A stretch of 64,000 bases of DNA from Lysobacter sp. Root494 (GCF_001427225.1 NZ_LMFH01000008.1:1-64000), one strand, 5' to 3'; shown: positions 17,150 through 26,629, numbered from the stretch's first letter. Numbers and translations: made by a program. Notes: a model not told the origin generated them from the letters alone.

Positions 17150-18535
17150 ATGAAAGACGAATCCCGCCGCCGGTCCCGCAGGATGTGGCAAGCCGGATTG
17201 ATCCTCTCCTGCCTGATGACGCAGGCGCTGGGCGCCGCGCAGACTCCGCTGCGTTGGGAAGGCAAGGCCGCACAATCCGTTCCGGTTTCGCGATCCGGCT
17301 TCATAGATCGCAGCAGCGCGAAGAACGCACTTCCCCTCGGTTCCAATTTCAATGTCGCCCAGTTCGAGGCGATGGCACAGCAGCTCGTCGCGAGCCAGCG
17401 CGTGCCGGGCATGGCAATGGCGATCGTGCACAACGGACGCGTGCTGAGCGCGCGAGGCTATGGCGTCACCGATACGCGTGCGCCGTTGCCGGTCGACGGC
17501 CACACGGTTTTCCGCCTTGCTTCGCTGTCCAAGGCCTTCGCCGGAACGCTCACGGGCCTGATGGTCAATGACGGGACGCTGCGCTGGGATACCCGCCTTA
17601 CCCAATACCAGCCCGGGTTCCGCCTGGCCGACCCTGCCGCGGCGCAGATGATCACCGTGGCCGACCTGTTGAGCCATCGCGTCGGCCTGCGCCACAACGC
17701 CTACGATCGCGACCTGGAAGCCAACGTCGACTACGCGACGCTGACCCAGAAGCTCGCCTATGCGCCGATGGAATGCGCCCCGGGCACATGCTACGGCTAC
17801 CAGAACATCGCCTTCAGCCTGATCGGTGACGTGATCCAGACCGCCAGCGGCATGCCCTACGGCCAGGCGGTGCAGAACCGCATCTTCAGGCCACTCGGCA
17901 TGACCGATGCCAGCGTTGGACTGGAAGGAATTCTCGCCAGCCCGAACTGGGCGCGTCCGCATGTCCGCACGCGCGGCGGCTGGCTCTCGCTCACTCCGAA
18001 GCCGAGCTACTACCACGTGGCGCCGGCGGCGGGCGTCAACGCCAGCGCCAATGACATGGCGAAATGGCTGCTGGCCCACACCGGCCACCGTCCTGATGTG
18101 CTCTCGGCGCCACTGCTCGCCACGCTGCACCAGCCGCTCGTGTCGACGCCCACCGAACTGCGTGGTTCGTCCTGGCGCCGCGAGCGCTTGAATGCCGCGA
18201 GCTACGCACTGGGCTGGCGTGTCTACGACTACTCCGGCAACAACCTCGTCTTCCACGGCGGCGCGGTGCAGGGCTATCGCGGCGTCGTCGCGATGCTGCC
18301 TGATCGCGATCTCGGCATCGCCATCCTGTGGAACAGCGAAAGCTCCGTTCCGACCGGCCTGCTGCCGACCATGCTCGATCGCGCCATTGGCCTGAACGAC
18401 CGTCCGTGGCTCGATATCGAGTTCGACGAGCCGACGCTGTTTGCGGAAAACACCAAGCCGGCGAACACGGGGCAGACGGCAACGCGGGATGACGCGGGTA
18501 CGACCAGCACGAAGACGAGTGCGGCGCCGAACTGA
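17150..18535 (+). CDS. Secreted serine hydrolase, beta-lactamase/PBP-like (class C fold)
   Basis: 461 residues from the ATG at 17150, chosen because it gives a signal peptide (positive residues, then L-I-L-S-C-L-M-T-Q-A-L-G-A-A); ATGs at 17108 and 17078 would add unneeded residues. The catalytic S-L-S-K lies at 125-128, the Y-Q-N at 217-219 and an H-G-G late in the chain replaces K-T-G, the arrangement of class C beta-lactamase-related esterases and D-amino-acid peptidases. It should act in the periplasm. A Thr/Asn-rich disordered tail closes the protein. Substrate (peptidoglycan peptide, ester or beta-lactam) cannot be told from sequence. Confidence 0.88.
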   Translation: MKDESRRRSRRMWQAGLILSCLMTQALGAAQTPLRWEGKAAQSVPVSRSGFIDRSSAKNALPLGSNFNVAQFEAMAQQLVASQRVPGMAMAIVHNGRVLSARGYGVTDTRAPLPVDGHTVFRLASLSKAFAGTLTGLMVNDGTLRWDTRLTQYQPGFRLADPAAAQMITVADLLSHRVGLRHNAYDRDLEANVDYATLTQKLAYAPMECAPGTCYGYQNIAFSLIGDVIQTASGMPYGQAVQNRIFRPLGMTDASVGLEGILASPNWARPHVRTRGGWLSLTPKPSYYHVAPAAGVNASANDMAKWLLAHTGHRPDVLSAPLLATLHQPLVSTPTELRGSSWRRERLNAASYALGWRVYDYSGNNLVFHGGAVQGYRGVVAMLPDRDLGIAILWNSESSVPTGLLPTMLDRAIGLNDRPWLDIEFDEPTLFAENTKPANTGQTATRDDAGTTSTKTSAAPN

Positions 18536-18560
18536 GCGGCCATCAAAGCGGGAATTCCTG

Positions 18561-18594
18561 GCGGCGGATCGGCAACGATTCGCCGCTTTCGTTT
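18561..18594 (+). terminator. Terminator after the serine hydrolase
   Basis: An 11-bp stem (18561-18571 with 18576-18586, one G-U pair) closed by a GCAA tetraloop is followed by TTTCGTTT (18587-18594). It starts 25 bases after the stop codon and separates this gene from lptD. Confidence 0.75.
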
Positions 18595-18856
18595 GGAGGT
18601 GTTTGGAGCCGCGTTCGAGGTCGACATCGAATGCAGCGGCGTTGAACGCCGCTCGCTTGCCCGGGCGGAGAAGGCAATGCCCATTCAAACGGTTGTTCCC
18701 GCGCGGAGGGCATCGATCCCAGGCAAGACGAATCGCCGTCAAGGTGACTGCTCGACGTCTCTTCCATCTCCCGCCAAGAAAATGAACGTCGCTGCCGCCT
18801 GGCCAGCGCGTGCATTGCCCGCATGCAAGGGATGGGGCAAGCTAGCGGCCGTTTGT
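18595..18856. other. Non-coding space upstream of lptD
   Basis: With the terminator above, this is a gap of about 320 bases without a gene. It holds one short hairpin (AGCGGCG/CGCCGCT near 18632-18650) without a T tract. The lptD frame is open through it, but the signal peptide at 18857 shows where translation should begin. I expect the lptD promoter here, possibly a stress-responsive one, but I cannot point to convincing -35/-10 boxes. Confidence 0.5.
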
Positions 18857-21313
18857 ATGGACCCGGATGCCCGCGTGCGCCCCAGCTTTCGCCTGCTCCC
18901 GTTGTCACTCTGCATCGCGCTGGCCCTGCCCGCCTACGCCAAGGACGACGATGAGGAAAACTGGGGTTTGTGCCCGGTTGTGGACGTCCTTCCCGGCTTC
19001 GAGGAGCCCGCACCCGGCTCGCCGGAAACGCGCGCCAACCAGCCCACCGACATCGAAGGCGACGAACTCCAGGACCTGGAGAACGCCAACACCCTCGTCC
19101 AGGGCAACGTGTCGCTGAGCCGCGGCGACCAGGCATTGCATACCGACAAGCTCACCTTCAACCGCGAAACCGGCGATTACGTCGCCGAAGGCAGCGTGCG
19201 TTACCAGGATTCCGGCATGCGCGTCGTCGCCGAACGCGCGACCGGCAACCAGGACAAGGACACGCACCGCATCGAGGACCTGCAATACCAGCTCACCAAG
19301 CGCCGCGGCAATGGCGGCGCGGAAGCCATCGAAATGCACGGTGCGGACGGGTCGCTGATCGGTTCGACCTATTCGACCTGCGACCCTGGCCAGCGTGTCT
19401 GGGAACTGCGCGCAAAGCGCATCGACATCAACACCGACGAAGGCATGGGCGTGGCCCGCAACGCCACCCTGCGCATCGGCAAAGTGCCGGTGCTGCACGT
19501 GCCGTGGCTCATGTTCCCGATCGATGAACGCCGCCGCACGGGTCTGCTGTATCCGTCGATTTCAGTTTCGGGACGCAATGGCTTCGACTGGCGCCAGCCG
19601 ATCTATCTCAATCTCGCGCCGAATTACGATGCGACGCTTAGTCCCCGCTTCATGAGCAAGCGGGGAGCGGCGCTTGGCGGAGAGTTTCGCTGGCTCTATT
19701 CGCAAGGCGGGGGACAGGTGTCCGGTAACTACATGCCGCATGACAACCTGCCAGGCGACGAGCCGGGACGTTATCCGGATGGTCTGCCGGAAGACAATCG
19801 CGGCATGTTCCAGCTCAACGCGAGCCATCGTCTGGACGACAGCTGGTTCGCTCGCGCCAATCTGGGCTGGGTGAGTGACGAGCACTATTTCGAGGACTTC
19901 AACAACAGCCTGTATGGCATCTCGTCCTCATTCGTGAATAGTTCGGCAGGTCTGTTTGGACGCGGGCGCTACTGGGACGCGGGCCTCATGGCCAACCACT
20001 ACCAGTTGGCTGACTACACGCTCACTGAGCGCAGTCTCAGATTCGACCGCCTGCCACGCGCTTATCTGGAATGGGCGCAGCCGCTGGGGGATTGGTTCGA
20101 GGCTGGGTTGGACACGGAACTTGTCCGCTTCAGGCACGAGAGCATCAGTCAGGAAGGCGCGGACCTGGATGTTCCTGGCGGGAGCCGATTCGACTTCCGG
20201 CCTTACATAAGCATGCCGCTGGAAGGCAGCAGCTGGTTCGTTCGTCCCAAATTGGCCTGGCGTTATACCGCATACCAGCTCGATGGAAGCGCCGAGGAAC
20301 GTGCCCGCGAATATGCATCGCGGTACCGCGTTGGCCTCACGGACGAGGTGTTGGCCGACCTGACAAATCAATTCCGCGACAGCACTCCTGCCCGCAGCAT
20401 GCCCATTACCAGCATTGATGCTGGCTTGTTCTTCGATCGCCAAACCACCATCAGCGGCGAGAGTTATTTGAATACTCTGGAACCGCGCCTCTACTATCTT
20501 CGCGTTCCCTACGAGAATCAGGATGGGCTACCCGTTTTCGATACGTCGCCGCTTTCTTTCAGCTGGGGCCAGCTGTTCCGCGAAAATCGTTACGGCGGAG
20601 CGGATAGGCAATCCGATGCCAACCAGCTGACAGCGGCAGTAACTACGCGTCTGATTTCGGAGGAAGACGGTCGAGAGCGTCTCTCGCTGAGCGTAGGCCA
20701 GATCAAATACTTCGATACCTCCCGCGTGGTGCTTCCACGCGAAATAGCCATGCAGCAAAGCAAATCCGCATGGGTGGCCGAAACAACGATTGCTCCGAGC
20801 GACCGCTGGAACATTTCGACGTCCTATCAATGGGACCCGGCCTATCGCGGGACCAACCTGGCGAGCCTACGCGCGCGTTATCTGATCGGTGACCAAGGTA
20901 TCGTCAATATCGGCTACCGCTATCGCCGCAACGCAACCACCCGCAACGATCAGATCAAGCAAGCCGACTTCTCTTTCCTCTATCCAGTCAATCCAAACTG
21001 GAGCCTGGTCGGCCGCTACTACTACTCCCTGCTCGACCACAAGCCGCTTGAGCAGTTAGCCGGAGTGCAGTGGGAAAGTTGCTGCTTGGCGGTGCGCGTG
21101 CTCGGCCGCCGCTACCTACGCAACCGCACCGGCGAGCTGAACAACAGCTTGCAGGTGGAATTCGAACTGAAGGGCCTGGGCTCCGCGGGCCAGGACACGG
21201 GGCGTATCCTGCGCCGTGCTATTCTCGGTTACGACCGCGACGACCTCTATCTCGTCCCGCCCTCGTCGGTGAATCGCACCGACAGCGACCTGGTTCCAGA
21301 CCCCATTCCATGA
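18857..21313 (+). CDS. lptD: LPS-assembly outer-membrane protein LptD
   Basis: 818 residues. The start is the ATG at 18857, which gives a signal peptide ending A-Y-A; longer starts exist in frame but lack sense. LptD forms with LptE the outer-membrane translocon that places LPS in the outer leaflet. Visible parts are the beta-jellyroll domain (about 45-190) and a large barrel (about 200-818). Cysteines fit the E. coli set: one in W-G-L-C-P near the N-terminus, one in S-T-C-D-P and a C-C pair in E-S-C-C-L-A, able to form the two interdomain disulfides. It overlaps surA by 4 bases. Within the barrel G+C drops (28 of 60 from 20461 against 40 of 60 from 19081). Confidence 0.96.
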   Translation: MDPDARVRPSFRLLPLSLCIALALPAYAKDDDEENWGLCPVVDVLPGFEEPAPGSPETRANQPTDIEGDELQDLENANTLVQGNVSLSRGDQALHTDKLTFNRETGDYVAEGSVRYQDSGMRVVAERATGNQDKDTHRIEDLQYQLTKRRGNGGAEAIEMHGADGSLIGSTYSTCDPGQRVWELRAKRIDINTDEGMGVARNATLRIGKVPVLHVPWLMFPIDERRRTGLLYPSISVSGRNGFDWRQPIYLNLAPNYDATLSPRFMSKRGAALGGEFRWLYSQGGGQVSGNYMPHDNLPGDEPGRYPDGLPEDNRGMFQLNASHRLDDSWFARANLGWVSDEHYFEDFNNSLYGISSSFVNSSAGLFGRGRYWDAGLMANHYQLADYTLTERSLRFDRLPRAYLEWAQPLGDWFEAGLDTELVRFRHESISQEGADLDVPGGSRFDFRPYISMPLEGSSWFVRPKLAWRYTAYQLDGSAEERAREYASRYRVGLTDEVLADLTNQFRDSTPARSMPITSIDAGLFFDRQTTISGESYLNTLEPRLYYLRVPYENQDGLPVFDTSPLSFSWGQLFRENRYGGADRQSDANQLTAAVTTRLISEEDGRERLSLSVGQIKYFDTSRVVLPREIAMQQSKSAWVAETTIAPSDRWNISTSYQWDPAYRGTNLASLRARYLIGDQGIVNIGYRYRRNATTRNDQIKQADFSFLYPVNPNWSLVGRYYYSLLDHKPLEQLAGVQWESCCLAVRVLGRRYLRNRTGELNNSLQVEFELKGLGSAGQDTGRILRRAILGYDRDDLYLVPPSSVNRTDSDLVPDPIP

Positions 21314-22677
21314 AGAAATTCCTTGCGTATCTCCTCGCGGCCTTCGCCCTGTCCGGCGCTCCCGCGTTCGCCCAGCAAGCGGCCGCCGGCCTGCAACCCG
21401 TCGATCGCATCGCCGCGGTCGTGGACGAAGACGTCGTCCTTCGCAGCGAACTCGATCGTGCCGTTGCCAACGTCACGCGCCAGTACGCCGGACGCGAGAA
21501 CCAGCTGCCGCCGCGCGACGTGCTCGAACGCCAGGTGCTCGAGCGTCTCGTGCTGATGAAGCTGCAACTGGCCCGCGCGGAGCAGACCGGCGTGCGCGTC
21601 ACCGACCAGGAAGTCGATTCCGCCATCGCCTCCATTGCGCAGCAGAACCGCCTCACCATGGACCAGTTGCGCCAGCAGGCCGTGGCCGATGGCGGCACCT
21701 TCGAGGACTTCCGCAACTCGATCCGCGATGAACTGATCGTGCAGCGCCTGCGCCAGCGATTCGCGCAGAGCCGCATTTCGGTCAGCGAAGCGGAAGTCGA
21801 ATCCGCGCTCGCCGCACAGAAGAGCGCCGGCGCCCAATACCACCTCGCGCACATCCTCGTGGCGCTTCCGGAAGGCGCCACGCCGGAACAGATCAAGACC
21901 GCACGCAGCAAGATCGAAGGCGTGCAAGGTTTGCTCGATCGGGGCGAGATGGATTTCTCCGCCGCTGCGGTGCGCTATTCCGACAGTCCGAACGCGCTCG
22001 AAGGCGGTGACCTGGGCTGGCGCTCGAGCGATGAAATTCCCGCTGCGTTCGCGTCACTGATCAAGAACATGAAGCCCGGCGACGTCAGCGCGCCATTGCG
22101 CGGCGCCAGCGGATTCCAGTTGCTGAAGCTGGTGGAAGTGCGCGACGAAGCACAGGCGGGCAGCGCCAACCTGGTGACCCAGGTGCATGCCCGTCACATC
22201 CTGGTCCGCGTCAGCGACACCACCACCGAAGCTGCAGCGAAGTCGAAGATCGATACCATCGCAGCACGCCTGAAGGGCGGCGCCGATTTCGCCCAGGTCG
22301 CGCGCGAGGAGTCGCAGGACCTGAATTCGCAGGCCAAGGGCGGCGATCTCGGCTGGTTCGTGCCAGAGCAATTCGGCACGGAGTTCGGCGCGCAGGTCGC
22401 GTCCTTGACCGATGGCCAGGTTTCGGCGCCGTTCCATACCGACGCGGGCTGGCACATCGTCCAGCGCATCGCCACGCGCCAGCAGGATGCGAGCGAAGAC
22501 AACCGCCGTGCGCGCATCAGCGACACGATCGGCCGTCGCAAGCTCGAAGACGAATGGAACCGCTACCTGCAGGAAATGCGCGGCGAAGCCTACTTCGTCG
22601 ACATGCGTAACGGCCTGCCGGTTGAGCAGGCGGCACCGCCTGCAGACGCCAAGCCGGCTGCGAAGCCAAAAGGCTGA
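21310..22677 (+). CDS. surA: Periplasmic chaperone and peptidyl-prolyl isomerase SurA
   Basis: 455 residues, ATG at 21310 overlapping the lptD stop (ATGA). Signal peptide about 1-21 ending A-F-A. The SurA N-terminal chaperone region (about 25-180) is followed by two parvulin domains, each marked by a H-I-L-V strand (near 180 and 297), and a C-terminal helix with a Pro/Ala/Lys tail. SurA escorts outer-membrane proteins such as LptD and TonB receptors through the periplasm, so coupling to lptD makes sense. Two bases separate it from pdxA. Confidence 0.97.
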   Translation: MKKFLAYLLAAFALSGAPAFAQQAAAGLQPVDRIAAVVDEDVVLRSELDRAVANVTRQYAGRENQLPPRDVLERQVLERLVLMKLQLARAEQTGVRVTDQEVDSAIASIAQQNRLTMDQLRQQAVADGGTFEDFRNSIRDELIVQRLRQRFAQSRISVSEAEVESALAAQKSAGAQYHLAHILVALPEGATPEQIKTARSKIEGVQGLLDRGEMDFSAAAVRYSDSPNALEGGDLGWRSSDEIPAAFASLIKNMKPGDVSAPLRGASGFQLLKLVEVRDEAQAGSANLVTQVHARHILVRVSDTTTEAAAKSKIDTIAARLKGGADFAQVAREESQDLNSQAKGGDLGWFVPEQFGTEFGAQVASLTDGQVSAPFHTDAGWHIVQRIATRQQDASEDNRRARISDTIGRRKLEDEWNRYLQEMRGEAYFVDMRNGLPVEQAAPPADAKPAAKPKG

Positions 22678-22679
22678 AC

Positions 22680-23675
22680 ATGGCCCAGCGCGCCGCCGGT
22701 GATGTCCGGCTCGCGCTGGTGCCGGGCGAACCGGCCGGCGTCGGCCCGGAACTCTGCGTGCGGCTTGCCCAGCAGCCGCGCGACTACGACCTGATCGCAT
22801 TCGCGGATCCACGCACGCTGCGCGCTGCGGCCGATGCGCTCGCCCTGCCACTGACACTTGTACCTGCAGGCCAGGCCGCACGGAACGCGGGCGAACTCGC
22901 GATAAAGGAAATCGCCAACACCGTGCTCCCTGCCTTCGGCACACCGGACCGGCGTAACGCGGGGGCCGTGATCGGCGCCCTGCGCGAAGCCGCGGCAAGC
23001 TGCCTGCGCGGGGACTTCGACGGGCTGGTGACGGGCCCCGTGCACAAGGCTGCGATCAACGAGGGCGGCATCGCCTACACGGGCACGACCGAGCTGCTCG
23101 CCACGCAGGCCGGATGCGAGGTCGTGATGATGCTCGCCAACGATGTCGTCCGCGTCGCCCTGGCCACGACCCACCTTCCGTTACGCGAGGTCGCCGACGC
23201 GATCACTCCGGAAGTCATCGAACGCACCTTGCGCATTACCCATGCCGCCCTGCGCAGTGACTTCGGCCTCGCCGATCCGGTCATCGCCGTGCTTGGCCTC
23301 AACCCGCACGCGGGTGAAGCCGGACATCTCGGGGGCGAGGAGATTTCGGTCATCGAACCCGTGCTTGCGGCGCTACGCGGCGAAGGCATGCAGATCACCG
23401 GTCCGCTGCCGGCCGACACCGCCTTTCTCCCGGCCAGGTTGCGCAGCTTCGATGCGGTCGTTGCGATGTACCACGACCAGGGATTGCCCGTGCTCAAGTA
23501 CAGCGGCTTCGAGCGCGCGGTAAACCTCACCCTCGGGCTGCCTTATCCGCGCGTGGCCGTCGACCACGGCACCGCGCTCGACCTTGCGGGCAAGGGCCTC
23601 GCCGATCCCTCGAGCCTGTTCGCAGCCACGGAAACCTGCGTCCGCATCGCCTCGCTGCGCCGGCACCATCGCTGA
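22680..23675 (+). CDS. pdxA: 4-hydroxythreonine-4-phosphate dehydrogenase
   Basis: 331 residues. PdxA oxidises 4-phosphohydroxy-L-threonine with NAD in pyridoxal-5'-phosphate synthesis. Metal-binding and substrate residues are visible: V-T-G-P-V-H-K, T-T-H-L-P-L, G-L-N-P-H-A-G-E and M-Y-H-D-Q-G-L with V-D-H-G-T-A-L-D near the C-terminus. It starts 2 bases after surA, as in the conserved surA-pdxA-ksgA order. PLP made by this route is the cofactor of BioA, encoded at 43124. Confidence 0.97.
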   Translation: MAQRAAGDVRLALVPGEPAGVGPELCVRLAQQPRDYDLIAFADPRTLRAAADALALPLTLVPAGQAARNAGELAIKEIANTVLPAFGTPDRRNAGAVIGALREAAASCLRGDFDGLVTGPVHKAAINEGGIAYTGTTELLATQAGCEVVMMLANDVVRVALATTHLPLREVADAITPEVIERTLRITHAALRSDFGLADPVIAVLGLNPHAGEAGHLGGEEISVIEPVLAALRGEGMQITGPLPADTAFLPARLRSFDAVVAMYHDQGLPVLKYSGFERAVNLTLGLPYPRVAVDHGTALDLAGKGLADPSSLFAATETCVRIASLRRHHR

Positions 23676-23799
23676 GCACGCGACGGCGCCTGCGCGGCGA
23701 TAAGCGGGCACGATCCGACCCAGCGGCTTCTGGCGGTCCATGGGAAGCGCCACCTGACCGCGATCAAGATCCCGCGTCCCGGCGTTGGCAAACACCGGC

Positions 23800-23814
23800 G
23801 ATAATCCTGGAATG
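23800..23814 (+). promoter_or_regulatory. Candidate -10 box directly before ksgA (leaderless start)
   Basis: GATAAT (23800-23805) ends six bases before the ksgA ATG (23812), so a transcript begun at the usual distance would start at the ATG itself. No convincing -35 and no Shine-Dalgarno sequence is seen. The same spacing occurs before apaG and bioA. Confidence 0.4.
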
Positions 23815-24609
23815 AGTCGACCCACCTCTTTCACCGAGCCGGCCAAGAAGCACCTCGGCCAGCACTTCCTGCACGAGCGCGGGATCATCAGCAAGATCGT
23901 GCAGGCGGTGGATCCGCAGCCCGGCGACCGCCTCGTCGAGATCGGTCCCGGCCAGGGCGCGATCACCTTCCCGCTGCTGGACCGGCATGGCGAACTCACG
24001 GTCATCGAGTTCGACCGCGACCTTATTTTCCCCCTGACCGAAGCCGCGCGCGCGCACGGCACGCTCGAAGTAATCCATCGCGACGTGCTCAAGGTCGACT
24101 TCACCGCGCTGGCGCACAACGGCGGACCCATCCGCCTAGTCGGCAACCTGCCCTACAACCTGTCTTCGCCGATCCTGTTCCATGCGCTGGAACATGCCGC
24201 TTCGATCCGGGACATGCATTTCATGCTGCAGAAGGAGGTCGTCGACCGCATGGCCGCCGAGCCCGGCAGCAAGGTGTACGGAAGGCTCAGCGTGATGCTG
24301 CAGGCCTATTGCCATGTGACGCCTTTGTTCACCGTTCCGCCCGGCGCCTTCCGGCCGCCGCCGAAGGTCGATTCGGCTGTCGTACGCCTCGTGCCGTGCG
24401 ATCCCGCCGCGATACGCGTCCGCGATCGCGCGAAGTTCGAAGCCGTGGTGCGCGATGCATTCGGCCAGCGCCGCAAGACGCTGCGCAACGCACTTGCGCT
24501 GCAGTGCGATGCCGCGGCGATCGAAGCGGCGGGTGTGCGTCCCGATGCGCGCGCCGAGCAGATCGGCGTGGACGATTTCGTGCGGCTCGCGAATTCGTTA
24601 TCGGACTGA
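23812..24609 (+). CDS. rsmA: 16S rRNA (adenine1518/1519-N6) dimethyltransferase
   Basis: 265 residues from the ATG at 23812 (also called ksgA). The enzyme dimethylates two adjacent adenines in the 3' hairpin of 16S rRNA during small-subunit maturation, with S-adenosylmethionine. Motif I E-I-G-P-G-Q-G-A-I-T, the acidic E-F-D-R-D and the catalytic N-L-P-Y-N are intact, and the N-terminal K-K-H-L-G-Q-H-F-L is typical. It follows pdxA by 136 bases; a -10-like GATAAT ends 6 bases before the ATG. Confidence 0.97.
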   Translation: MSRPTSFTEPAKKHLGQHFLHERGIISKIVQAVDPQPGDRLVEIGPGQGAITFPLLDRHGELTVIEFDRDLIFPLTEAARAHGTLEVIHRDVLKVDFTALAHNGGPIRLVGNLPYNLSSPILFHALEHAASIRDMHFMLQKEVVDRMAAEPGSKVYGRLSVMLQAYCHVTPLFTVPPGAFRPPPKVDSAVVRLVPCDPAAIRVRDRAKFEAVVRDAFGQRRKTLRNALALQCDAAAIEAAGVRPDARAEQIGVDDFVRLANSLSD

Positions 24610-24702
24610 CATCCGCCGCCGCACTGCGAGCCGCGCGGACGCAGCCCGCGTGACATCGGCATCACGGCCGCGTGAAACCTACCGCGGCCGCGCGTCGCGC
24701 AC

Positions 24703-24717
24703 TACACTGCGACCATG
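24703..24717 (+). promoter_or_regulatory. Candidate -10 box directly before apaG (leaderless start)
   Basis: TACACT (24703-24708) ends six bases before the apaG ATG (24715), the same distance as before ksgA and bioA. No ribosome site lies between. It suggests an internal promoter giving a leaderless apaG-apaH mRNA. Confidence 0.38.
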
Positions 24718-25092
24718 GAACGCCTTTACGCCATCGACATCGATGTCGCCACCCGCTACCTCGATGATCAATCCGAGCCCGAGCAGGACCGCTACGTCTT
24801 CGCCTACACCATCCGCATCCGCAACAGCGGCCAGGTGCCAGCGCGCCTGCTGAAGCGCCACTGGATCATTACCGACGCCAACGGCAAGACCGAGGAAGTC
24901 GAAGGCGACGGCGTCGTCGGCAAACAACCGTACCTGCGGCCGGGCGAGAACTTCGAATACACCTCCGGTGCCGTCCTCGAAACCGATCTCGGCACGATGC
25001 ACGGCGACTACCAGATGCTCGCCGACGACGGCACGCAGTTCGCCGCCGCGATTCCCGCCTTCACGCTGACCATCCCGCGGACACTGCACTGA
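24715..25092 (+). CDS. apaG: ApaG protein
   Basis: 125 residues, the normal size. An immunoglobulin-like beta-sandwich protein with the family stretches [19 protein letters not shown] and G-E-N-F-E-Y-T-S-G, ending in M-H-G-D-Y-Q-M. Its molecular role is unclear. It lies between ksgA and apaH, one base before the latter. Confidence 0.96.
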   Translation: MERLYAIDIDVATRYLDDQSEPEQDRYVFAYTIRIRNSGQVPARLLKRHWIITDANGKTEEVEGDGVVGKQPYLRPGENFEYTSGAVLETDLGTMHGDYQMLADDGTQFAAAIPAFTLTIPRTLH

Positions 25093-25093
25093 G

Positions 25094-25978
25094 ATGGCTG
25101 TCTGGGCGATTGGCGACCTGCAGGGTTGTTACGATGCGACACAGCGATTGCTGGAACGGCTCGCATTCGATCCCTCGCGCGACCGCCTGTGGTTCTGCGG
25201 CGACCTCGTCAATCGCGGCGGGCAATCCGCCGAAACGCTGCGCCTGGTGCATTCGTTGCGCGAGAACAGCGTCATCGTGCTCGGCAACCACGACCTCTCG
25301 CTGCTCGCGATCAGCGAGCGCCGCGAGGAGGAGCAGCGCAAGGTCAATCCGGACCTGCAGGGCGTGCTGTTCGCACCCGATCGCGATGAGCTGATCGGCT
25401 GGCTGCGCACGCAGAAGCTGGTGCACGTGGACCGCACGCTCGGCTGGATGATGGTGCATGCCGGCCTCGCGCCGAAGTGGACCACCACGATGGCCGAGCG
25501 CCATGCGCGCGAAGTCGAGGAACGCCTGCACAGCGACCAGGCCGGCCGCCTGCTGAAGAACATGTACGGCGACAAGCCGGCCTGGCATCCCAAGCTCGCC
25601 GGCATCGACCGCCATCGCGCGATCATCAACGTCTTCACCCGCCTGCGTTACTGCACGCCGCGCGGCCGCATCGGCTTCGAGGACAAGGGAGCGCCCGGCA
25701 CGCAACCGCCGGGCTTCTATCCCTGGTACGAAGTGCCTGGCCGCGTCGAGCGCGACCTGAAGATCGTGTGCGGCCACTGGTCCACGCTGGGCCTGTTTAT
25801 CGGCCATGGCGTGCATGCAATCGATACGGGCGCGGTGTGGGGCGGCAAGCTCACGGCCTTGCAGCTCGATACCGATGAACTGCGCGTAGTGCAGGTGCCA
25901 GGCCGCGATGTGCCGGCGAATCCGCCGAAGCCGCGACCGCCGCATCATCGTCCGCAGGAAAGGCCCAGACCGGCCTGA
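25094..25978 (+). CDS. apaH: Symmetrical bis(5'-nucleosyl)-tetraphosphatase
   Basis: 294 residues. ApaH splits Ap4A to two ADP and so limits this stress nucleotide. The metallophosphoesterase motifs are complete: G-D-L-Q-G-C (6-12 region), G-D-L-V-N-R-G and G-N-H-D, with V-H-A-G-L later. The C-terminal tail is rich in Pro, Arg and His and is not part of the core. Last gene of the lptD-apaH run; a repeat region follows. Confidence 0.97.
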   Translation: MAVWAIGDLQGCYDATQRLLERLAFDPSRDRLWFCGDLVNRGGQSAETLRLVHSLRENSVIVLGNHDLSLLAISERREEEQRKVNPDLQGVLFAPDRDELIGWLRTQKLVHVDRTLGWMMVHAGLAPKWTTTMAERHAREVEERLHSDQAGRLLKNMYGDKPAWHPKLAGIDRHRAIINVFTRLRYCTPRGRIGFEDKGAPGTQPPGFYPWYEVPGRVERDLKIVCGHWSTLGLFIGHGVHAIDTGAVWGGKLTALQLDTDELRVVQVPGRDVPANPPKPRPPHHRPQERPRPA

Positions 25979-25981
25979 GCT

Positions 25982-26129
25982 TTGTAGCGCAGCTTGTTCC
26001 GCTGCTGCTGCCTTTGTAATGCCGCGCCTGCGCGGCGCGTGGTTTCCGAAGGCGTGCCCCGCGCAGGCGCGGCGCTACTGAAAGTTGCAGATCCCGGCTT
26101 GAAACAGCGGAGCAAGCTCCGCTCTACAA
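25982..26129. repeat. Composite inverted-repeat element between apaH and folA
   Basis: The gap of 156 bases is almost wholly palindromic. TTGTAG at 25983-25987 region answers CTACAA at 26124-26129; an exact 15-base inverted pair lies at 26021-26035 and 26059-26073; and a hairpin AGCGGAGC-AA-GCTCCGCT occupies 26106-26123. Read on the minus strand, the last hairpin is followed by GTTTC and could terminate folA. It belongs to the same family as the copies at 14349 and 60333. Confidence 0.8.
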
Positions 26130-26134
26130 CGCAT

Positions 26135-26629
26135 CTACGCGTGTTGGTAATCGACGAACTCGAATGCGAAACGATGCCGTTCGTCCGCCGCGTGCGCCTC
26201 GCACGCCGTCACGCGCCATTGGCTCGCATCGAAGCGTGGAAAAAACGCGTCAGCAGCTTCGACCACCGTATCGACATGCGTGAGATGCATGCGCGTCGCC
26301 AGCGGAAGACAGAGCGCGTAAATCTCACCACCGCCGATCACGCACAGCTCACCCGCGCCGGCTTCGCTCGCAAGACGTTGTGCGTCTTCAAGCGACGCCA
26401 CCGGCTGCATGGCTTCGAACGGCACCTGCCCTGATCGCGTCAGCACCAGATTCAGGCGACCGGGCAATGCGCGCCCGAGCGATTGCGCCGTCTTGCGCCC
26501 CATCAGCACGGGCTTGCCCAGCGTGAGCGCCTTGAAGCGTTTCAGGTCATCCGGCAGCCGCCACGGCAGGTCGTTGTCGCGGCCGATGGCGTTGTTGCGG
26601 TCCATCGCCGCGATGAGCACGAGCTCCAT
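26135..26629 (-). CDS. folA: Dihydrofolate reductase
   Basis: 164 residues. It reduces dihydrofolate to tetrahydrofolate with NADPH and regenerates the cofactor consumed by ThyA. Visible landmarks are A-M-D-R-N-N-A-I-G, the substrate-binding L-P-W-R-L-P-D-D-L with catalytic Asp, G-R-K-T nucleotide binding and V-I-G-G-G-E-I-Y. It follows thyA by 3 bases, so both are cotranscribed. Target of trimethoprim-type drugs. Confidence 0.97.
   Translation of the reverse strand: MELVLIAAMDRNNAIGRDNDLPWRLPDDLKRFKALTLGKPVLMGRKTAQSLGRALPGRLNLVLTRSGQVPFEAMQPVASLEDAQRLASEAGAGELCVIGGGEIYALCLPLATRMHLTHVDTVVEAADAFFPRFDASQWRVTACEAHAADERHRFAFEFVDYQHA

Noticed and set aside
18593-18856. Longer lptD start giving 906 residues
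   Set aside because: The extension has no signal peptide character and overlaps the terminator of the preceding gene. The ATG at 18857 gives a clear signal peptide.
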